From: Novosphingobium sp. ST904
Lineage (GTDB): Bacteria > Pseudomonadota > Alphaproteobacteria > Sphingomonadales > Sphingomonadaceae
DNA length: 64,000 bases
Direction of reading: 5' to 3'
NCBI RefSeq assembly: GCF_001298105.1
Contig: NZ_LGJH01000165.1
Coordinates: forward strand, 124,001-188,000
This document shows, piece by piece, positions 58,684-64,000 of the stretch. The notes below the pieces were generated by a model that was not told the DNA's origin, searched no databases, and saw only the letters and a program-made list of their open reading frames with translations. The position numbers and the translations under genes are program-made. Positions within the stretch are counted from its first letter, which is position 1, and each line of letters opens with the position of its first letter.

Positions 58684-59501
58684 GGTTCGCGGGCAAGGTT
58701 GCGGTCGTCACCGGGTCGGGCCGCAAGGGCGGTCTTGGCGAGGCCATTGCGCGGCGGCTGTCGGAAGAGGGGGCAAGGGTCGTCATCTCGGACATCGGCG
58801 GTTCGCGCGATGCGGCGACGCCGGATGGCATGATCGGCGGAACCGAGGAAATGCGCGAGATTGCTGCCTCGCTGCCCTCCGGCGGCTCGACGTTCGCCTG
58901 CGACGTGCGCGATCCGGCCCAGGTCGAGGGATTGGCCGATCATGCCATGGAAAAGCACGGTTCGCTCGATATCTGGGTGAACAATGCGGGCATTGGCTAC
59001 ATCATGAAGCCGCTCGCCGAAGTCTCGCCGGAAGACTGGCGCGCTGTGATCGATGTGAACCTGAGCGGGGCGTGGTTCGGCCTTCAGGCGGCGGCGGCGC
59101 GCATGGTGCGCCAGGGGCGCGGCGGCCGCATCGTCAACATCGCCAGCCAGGCCGCCAAGTCGGGCTTTCCCCATGCTCAGGCCTATACGGCTTCCAAGCA
59201 CGGGCTTGTCGGCCTTGTGCGGTCTGCCTCGATCGAGCTTGGACCGGAAGGGATCACCGTCAACAACGTCTGCCCGAACCATGTGACGACCGGCCTTGGC
59301 AAGTGGCAGAACGAGCATTTCGCCGAGGTCCAGGGCATCTCGGTGGAGGAATACCTCAAGCGCATGGCTGCGCGTATTCCGATGGGCCGCCCCGGCCTGC
59401 CGCAGGACACCGCAAGCGCGGTCGCCTTCCTCTGCTCGGATGAAGCGGCCTATATCACCGGGGAAAGCATGAATGTCTCGGGCGGTGAGGAACCGCACTG
59501 A
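58680..59501 (+). CDS. Short-chain dehydrogenase/reductase (SDR)
   Basis: A 273-residue classical SDR using NAD(P)H. TGSGRKGGLGEAIARRLSEEG near residue 11 is the cofactor turn, NNAGIGYIMKPLAE near 99, catalytic serine in IVNIASQAAKSGF, and YTASKHGLVGLVRSASIELG carries the Tyr-Lys pair. C-terminal YITGESMNVSGGEEPH is usual. It oxidises or reduces a hydroxy/keto group in the pathway. ATGA overlap upstream; the PrpD-like gene starts 1 base after its stop. Confidence 0.87.
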   Translation: MRFAGKVAVVTGSGRKGGLGEAIARRLSEEGARVVISDIGGSRDAATPDGMIGGTEEMREIAASLPSGGSTFACDVRDPAQVEGLADHAMEKHGSLDIWVNNAGIGYIMKPLAEVSPEDWRAVIDVNLSGAWFGLQAAAARMVRQGRGGRIVNIASQAAKSGFPHAQAYTASKHGLVGLVRSASIELGPEGITVNNVCPNHVTTGLGKWQNEHFAEVQGISVEEYLKRMAARIPMGRPGLPQDTASAVAFLCSDEAAYITGESMNVSGGEEPH

Positions 59502-59502
59502 G

Positions 59503-60878
59503 ATGAACGAAAATCCCGCCGAAGTCCTGATCGATCACGCCCTGTCGCTTCGCTGGGAGGCCATTCCCGGCGCGGCGCGCGAGCGGGCGTCCGTCTTCCT
59601 GCATGACAGTCTTGCCGTGGGGGTGGCCGGACGCAACGCCGCCCATGCCGACGGCGTGCTGGAAATGGCGAAAGGTTGGGGCGAGGGCGGCGCCGCTGGT
59701 GTGCTGGGGCGGCCGGGGCTGCGCCTTCCGGCGGCTTCGGCGGCTTTCCTCAATGCCTTCCAGATTCACGGGCAGGAGTACGACTGCGTCCACGAACCGG
59801 CGGTGCTGCATCCGATGGCGACCGTGCTGGCAGCCCTGCTGGCCGAGGCCGAGCGCGGCGCGCCGGTGAGCGGGGAACAGTTCCTGACCGCCATTGTCGC
59901 CGGCGTGGACGTGGCGGTCACGCTGGGTATCGCCGCGCCGGATGCGCTCCGGTTCTTTCGTCCGGCCACGGCAGGCATCTTCGGCTGCGTCGCTGCCATC
60001 GCCAGCCTCAGGGCGATGCCGCGCGTCATGGCGCTCGATGCCTTCGGGCATGCGCTCGCGCTGGCCTCCGGCACCATGCAGGCGCATGTCGAAGGCAAGC
60101 CCGCGCTGCCGGTGCAGGTTGCCGGTGCCGCGCGCTCCAGCCTTGTCGCCATCGATCTCGCGCGTGCCGGAATGCCGGGTGTCGAGCACCCGCTGGACGG
60201 CCCTTTCGGCTACTTCGCCCTGATGGAAAAGCGCGAGGAACTCGGCGCGGCGCTTGCGCGGCTGCAGCAGGGGCACCGGATCACCGAAGTGAGCTGGAAG
60301 CCGTTTCCGACCGGGCGGGCCGGCCATGGCGGTATCGTTGCCGTCCAGAGGCTGATCGAGCGGGGACTGATCGCGGGCGCGCCGGGTGCTGAAGGGCTGG
60401 AGAGCCTTGAATATCACGCGCCGCCGCTCATCCATCGCCTCGTCGGAAGGCCCGCCAAGGCGGCGATGGAGCCGGGCTATGCACGGCTTTGCCTGCCTTT
60501 CCTGGCGGCGGTGACACTGCTGCGGGGAACCGTTTCGCTTGGCGATTTCCAGAGGGAAACCCTCGACGATCCGCAAATCCTTGCGCTCGCCGCCCGGATA
60601 CGGGTGGTGGCTGACGACAATCCCGATCTTGCCGCCTTCGTTCCCGCAAGAGCGGTGGCGCGAACCCGCGATGGCCGGGAATGGACGGAAGATGTCGCCG
60701 CGCAGTTCGGCTCGCCCGAGTGGCCGCTGTCCGGGGCGGAGCATCTCGCCAAGGCGCGCGCTGCCTTGCCTATGCAGGACTGGAGCATCGGCACGAGGCT
60801 CTCGCCCAGGCCATCGCGGACATGCCTGGCTCTGCCGATGCGGTGGCGCTTCTGAGCGATGCCGGCGTGATGGGCTGA
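59503..60878 (+). CDS. MmgE/PrpD-family protein, frameshifted
   Basis: An MmgE/PrpD-fold protein (2-methylcitrate dehydratase, cis-aconitate decarboxylase and iminodisuccinate epimerase are relatives). ATG 59503 starts MNENPAEVLIDHALSLRW. Family stretches: ASVFLHDSLAVGVAGRNAAH near 30, QEYDCVHEPAVLHPMATVLA near 95, and SWKPFPTGRAGHGGIVAVQR near 265. At about 60764 one base is missing; the other frame gives ACLAYAGLEHRHEALAQAI and the stop at 60876-60878. About 458 residues repaired. The true reaction on this pathway is unknown; methylcitrate dehydration would link to the lyase at 38133. Confidence 0.82.
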
Positions 60879-60962
60879 GGGGTGGTTTCTCCGCTGGGCG
60901 GAGAGCCATGCCGCAGGGCGGACAGGTCATGTGCAGACAAGGCAGATTGCCTCTTGCATTAT

Positions 60963-60978
60963 GATATAAACCTATATC
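60963..60978. promoter_or_regulatory. Palindromic AT-rich site ahead of the VOC gene
   Basis: GATATAAACCTATATC is a perfect inverted repeat of six-base arms around AACC, 33 bases ahead of the VOC gene start and in an otherwise GC-rich gap (60879-61010). It overlaps the 9-mer ATGATATAA shared with the divergent promoter at 58284. Probably an operator or promoter of the last operon. Confidence 0.55.
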
Positions 60979-61010
60979 AAATAATCGAGCGGATCGGGCA
61001 GGGAAGCGAA

Positions 61011-61901
61011 ATGACCTTACTCAAGTGCGCCACTCACGTCGTTGCGGACCTTCCGGCGGCGGTGGACCGGTATCGGGACTGGATGGGCTATCGCCTCGTC
61101 GAACAGGGAGCGGTTCCCCCCGATCTCGCTGCCGCCTGGCAGGCACCTGCCAGTGCCGGACGCGGCTATGCGCTGATGCAGCCCGCCTCGGGCGAGGCGG
61201 TGTTCCTGCGCTTCGTCGAAGGCGATCCGGTACCCGGCTACGCGCCGATCCGCAGCTATGGCTGGGCCGCCATCGAACTGTGCGTTTCCGATGTGGAAGC
61301 GGTGAACCTGCGGATGCTGGAAAGCCCGTTCGAGGTGATCGGTCCGCCCAGGGAACTGGACGGTTTCGCCACCGTGAAGCCGATGCAGGTGCGCGGGGCA
61401 GACCAGGAGACCGTCTACCTCACCGAAATCCTTGCTCCGGGGCCGGAAACCGGCCTTCCCCAGCCTCGCTCCCTCGTCGACCGGCCCTTCATCATGGTGC
61501 TGGCCTGCCCGGACCTGCGCAAGTCGGCGCAGTGGGTGAAGGACGTGCTCGGGTTGCCGGTGATCGATCCGGTGGCGATCCGCTATTCGATGATCAAGCT
61601 CAGCTTCGGTCTCGACGAGGATGCGAAGACGGAACTGGTGACCGCCAAGGGTGCGGGGCAGGTCTTCCTTGAGCTCGACCAGTATCCCGAAGGTGCGACC
61701 GAGCGTCCGCGCCATCCCGGCGCTCTGCCGCCGGGCGTTGCCATCACGACCATGCTTCATCCCGATCTTGCGCGGCTCGAAGGGCACTGGGCCGCGATGC
61801 CGGTGGTGCGCGAAGGGCCGCTCTATGACGGCCGCCGCAGCGGGGTGCTGGTGACGCCGGAGGGCGCGCTGCTCGAAGTGATCGAAGGCGGGGAGCTTTG
61901 A
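61011..61901 (+). CDS. VOC (glyoxalase/extradiol-fold) family protein
   Basis: A 296-residue protein with two VOC modules. The first (CATHVVADLPAAVDRYRDWM at residues 5-24) and the second (RPFIMVLACPDLRKSAQWVK, near residue 160) repeat the beta-alpha-beta pattern. A metal-binding histidine in THVVADL is visible, but no full His-His-Glu set of an extradiol dioxygenase was found by eye, so ring cleavage is not claimed. ATG 61011 follows GGGAAGCG. First gene of a four-gene run with the alpha/beta hydrolase. Confidence 0.72.
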   Translation: MTLLKCATHVVADLPAAVDRYRDWMGYRLVEQGAVPPDLAAAWQAPASAGRGYALMQPASGEAVFLRFVEGDPVPGYAPIRSYGWAAIELCVSDVEAVNLRMLESPFEVIGPPRELDGFATVKPMQVRGADQETVYLTEILAPGPETGLPQPRSLVDRPFIMVLACPDLRKSAQWVKDVLGLPVIDPVAIRYSMIKLSFGLDEDAKTELVTAKGAGQVFLELDQYPEGATERPRHPGALPPGVAITTMLHPDLARLEGHWAAMPVVREGPLYDGRRSGVLVTPEGALLEVIEGGEL

Positions 61902-61903
61902 CG

Positions 61904-62749
61904 ATGAACACGCAGATCCGCATCCGGCGCGGTTTCGCCGATCTTGCGCAGGGGCAGGTTCATTACAGGGCGGCCGGCACGAAAGGCGCGCCGCTGCTCA
62001 TCCTTCACGCCTCGCCGGGCAGTTCGCGCCAGCAAGTGCGCCTGATCGAGGATTTCGCGGGCGAAGCCATGGTCTTCGCGCCCGACACCCCCGGAAACGG
62101 CGATTCCGATGCGCTTTGCGCCGAGGAGCCGGAGATTACCGCGCTGGCGGCAGCCATGGTGGACTATCTCGACGCAATGGGGCTGGAGCGGGTGCGTCTC
62201 TACGGTTCGCACACCGGCGCCGCCATCGCCGCGGAACTGGCGATACTCGCTCCGGAGCGTGTCAGCCATCTCGTGCTTGACGGGGTGAGCCTGATCGAAG
62301 GCGCCGAACTGGAGGAGATACTCGCCACTTACGCTTTCCCGTTCGAGCCCGACCTCGACGGCGCCTATCTGGCGCGGCTGTTCCAGTTCTGCCGCGATCA
62401 GTACCTGTTCTTCCCGTGGTATCGCCGCACCCGCGCCGGGCGGCGGGACGGCGGGCTGGGCAGCGCGGAGGACCTGCACGCCTGGGTCACCGAAGTGATG
62501 AAGGCGAGCACGACGTACCATCTCAATTACCGGGCGGCCTTCAAGTGGCCCGCAGACCGGCGCCTGTCGCTGATCCAGTGTCCCACGCTGGTGACGGCGG
62601 CGACCAACGATCCGCTCTACGATGCCAGCGTGCGTCTGGCGCCGTTGCTGCCGAACGGCCGCTTCCTGGAACTGCCGCGCTTCGACGATCCCACATTCCG
62701 CGCCGTTCGCCATGACGCGATGGCCGCCTTCTTCGCAGGACATTCCTGA
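61904..62749 (+). CDS. Alpha/beta hydrolase with unusual nucleophile elbow
   Basis: A 281-residue alpha/beta-hydrolase-fold protein. The oxyanion region LLILHASPGSSRQQVRLIED and the later TAATNDPLYDASVRLAPLLP are typical. The nucleophile elbow reads RLYGSHTGAAIAAELA (GSHTG, residues 101-105), where the third position is histidine instead of serine, cysteine or aspartate. Start ATG 61904 follows GGGAG; a TTG at 61898 overlapping the VOC stop is also possible. The substrate is unknown; it may be a cofactor-free lyase or carrier rather than a hydrolase. No frame problem. Confidence 0.75.
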   Translation: MNTQIRIRRGFADLAQGQVHYRAAGTKGAPLLILHASPGSSRQQVRLIEDFAGEAMVFAPDTPGNGDSDALCAEEPEITALAAAMVDYLDAMGLERVRLYGSHTGAAIAAELAILAPERVSHLVLDGVSLIEGAELEEILATYAFPFEPDLDGAYLARLFQFCRDQYLFFPWYRRTRAGRRDGGLGSAEDLHAWVTEVMKASTTYHLNYRAAFKWPADRRLSLIQCPTLVTAATNDPLYDASVRLAPLLPNGRFLELPRFDDPTFRAVRHDAMAAFFAGHS

Positions 62750-62752
62750 ACC

Positions 62753-63415
62753 ATGGATATCGGTCTTTCGCTGCTCACGCTGCTTCACATCCTGATTCCG
62801 GTCTACTGGCTGGGCGGCGATCTTGGCGCATTCTACGGTTCGCGCTTCATGGTCGATCCGAAGCGTTCGGTGGCAGAGCGCATGATGGCGCTCAAGATCC
62901 TCAACAATATCGACATGGCGCCGCGCACCACGCTGATCCTCGCATTTCCGACCGGTTTCGGGCTTGCTGTCGCCAAGGGATGGCTGGATCTGCCCGCAAG
63001 CTGGGCGATCCTCGCAGGGGTGCTGGGCCTGGCATGGCTGGCGCTGGCCTGGACGGTACACCTCAAGCACGGCCCGCAGGGACAGGCGTTCAAGCGCTTC
63101 GACATTCTCGTGCGCTACATCGTGCTGGCCGGGCTGGCGGCGGCGGTGATCCTGGGACTTTCGGGCGAGATCGCGCTGCCGCTGTTCATCACGCTCAAGA
63201 TGCTGGCGCTGGGCGCCTGCATCACGCTCGGCCTTGTCGTGCGGCGCCAGTTGGTGCCGCTGTTCCCCGCCATCGTGCAGATGCGCGAAAGCGGCCCGAC
63301 GCCCGAGACCGACCGCGTGATCGCCGCCGTAAACGGCCGCGCGCGCATCAGCGTCCTCACCATCTGGGTGCTGGTGCTGATCGCCTGCTTCCTCGGCATC
63401 GCCACCCCTCTCTGA
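62753..63415 (+). CDS. Integral membrane protein, unknown function
   Basis: A 220-residue membrane protein with about five helices: SLLTLLHILIPVYWLGGDLG, TTLILAFPTGFGLAVAKGW, ILAGVLGLAWLALAW, IVLAGLAAAVILGLSG and ISVLTIWVLVLIACFLGI. Histidine and arginine residues near the helix ends could bind a ligand, but no family is certain; it resembles small DUF2269-type membrane proteins. It starts 3 bases after the hydrolase stop, so it belongs to the operon, perhaps for uptake or electron transfer. Confidence 0.65.
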   Translation: MDIGLSLLTLLHILIPVYWLGGDLGAFYGSRFMVDPKRSVAERMMALKILNNIDMAPRTTLILAFPTGFGLAVAKGWLDLPASWAILAGVLGLAWLALAWTVHLKHGPQGQAFKRFDILVRYIVLAGLAAAVILGLSGEIALPLFITLKMLALGACITLGLVVRRQLVPLFPAIVQMRESGPTPETDRVIAAVNGRARISVLTIWVLVLIACFLGIATPL

Positions 63416-63429
63416 CTTACGGAGCAACC

Positions 63430-64000
63430 ATGCAGCAGCATCGCACGATCAGCGGAAAGATCCTCTACACCTCGCGCAAACCGGGCCGTGAAGGCCAGGA
63501 ACGCGGGCGCGAATGGTTCACTTTCACGCACCACACCGACGGCAAGCGCTCCCTGCGCGCGCGATGCGAGATCGACGAGCCCGCGCCCACCGTTCACCGC
63601 GACGTGGTCTACAGCCTCGACGAGAACGACCGTCCGATGGATTGCTTCGTCCGCCTGACGATCGGCGACAGGTTCATGGGTTCGGGCCTGTTCATCATCG
63701 GCGAGGACACGGTGGAATGCGAAAGCTACGGTCCCTCGATCGGCCGTATTTCGCAGAAGATGCCGATCGGCGGCGATTTCGACGGCTTCGGCACGCATCC
63801 GATCTCGGGCGACGCCTATATCACCAAGAAGATCGACCGCTCGCTGGGCGTGCACAAGCGCAATTTCCGCTGCTTCCTGCCTTCGCCTGACCATCGCGGA
63901 GCAACGCCGCCGCTGATCGCGGAATCGAACATCGACCTCGGCTTCGTCGGAGAGGAGACCGTTACCGTCGCGGCGGGGACGTTCGATTGCTACAAGTACC
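63430..64000 (+). CDS. Unknown protein, 3' end outside the window
   Basis: An open frame from ATG 63430 (ribosome site ACGGAGC) to the window end, 190 codons with no stop. The translation begins MQQHRTISGKILYTSRKPGR and goes on with EWFTFTHHTDGKRSLRARCE, CFVRLTIGDRFMGSGLFIIG and VTVAAGTFDCYKY. It looks beta-rich, with AGTFDCYKY like the strand ends of lipocalin or DUF3108-like folds, but I cannot name a family. Fourth gene of the VOC operon, 14 bases after the membrane protein stop. Confidence 0.6.
   Translation, partial: MQQHRTISGKILYTSRKPGREGQERGREWFTFTHHTDGKRSLRARCEIDEPAPTVHRDVVYSLDENDRPMDCFVRLTIGDRFMGSGLFIIGEDTVECESYGPSIGRISQKMPIGGDFDGFGTHPISGDAYITKKIDRSLGVHKRNFRCFLPSPDHRGATPPLIAESNIDLGFVGEETVTVAAGTFDCYKY

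Noticed and set aside
61011-61901. VOC protein as the missing ring-cleaving dioxygenase
   Set aside because: I could not see the full His-His-Glu metal set of extradiol dioxygenases, so this is not claimed.

Overview
The window is GC-rich (about 65%) and gene-dense, with many ATGA start/stop overlaps. It looks like a chromosomal segment of an alphaproteobacterium of the Sphingomonadales, probably Novosphingobium or a close relative. The reasons are the aerobic cobalamin set, a Caulobacter/Xanthomonas-type TonB receptor, a NodT-type efflux channel and the breadth of catabolic genes. The species call is inference.

Layout. 1-7021: aerobic cobalamin (B12) genes cobG-H-I-J, then cobK on the opposite strand, then cobL-E-M-F. 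7014-8971: serine acetyltransferase and a TauD-type dioxygenase (sulfur metabolism), minus strand. 9537-16360: a small unknown protein, a TetR regulator with an operator, and a three-gene RND efflux operon. 16758-16833: tRNA-Ala(GGC). 16981-21993: a mixed stretch with a LysR gene broken by a stop codon, an Excalibur-domain protein, a zinc alcohol dehydrogenase, a LytTR regulator, a GFA-family protein and a Qnr-like pentapeptide-repeat protein. 22119-30489: a galactan-use locus (GntR regulator, GH2 beta-galactosidase, GH53 endo-galactanase, small barrel protein, TonB receptor) with its own operator-like sites. 30692-64000: a large catabolic region of roughly 25 genes in several operons around an IclR regulator.

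How the catabolic region may work. A minus-strand train (methyltransferase, 119-aa protein, flavoprotein reductase, FAD-linked oxidase, quinone oxidoreductase, LeuC/LeuD-like hydratase, HMG-CoA-lyase-like protein, CaiB-type CoA-transferase) ends in a set that fits citraconate -> (R)-citramalate -> citramalyl-CoA -> pyruvate + acetyl-CoA. A second minus-strand operon holds HyuA/HyuB, an isocitrate-lyase/PEP-mutase-family lyase and an alcohol dehydrogenase. Plus-strand operons add two flavin monooxygenases, two aldehyde dehydrogenases, a PuuE-like deacetylase, an arylmalonate-decarboxylase/maleate-isomerase-like protein, an SDR, an MmgE/PrpD protein, a VOC protein and an alpha/beta hydrolase. 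No ring-cleaving dioxygenase was recognised, so the starting substrate is unknown. An exact 11-base motif (CCGCCTGTCGG) is shared by the inverted repeat upstream of iclR and the promoter gap of the FAD-oxidase operon, suggesting one regulator spans the region.

Sequence quality. About twenty genes are interrupted by single-base indels (and one by an in-frame TAA), although the protein continues perfectly in another frame. They are spread over all functional regions and often lie in G/C runs, so most are probably sequencing or assembly errors. For these genes the span given is the reconstructed gene and the break position is stated.
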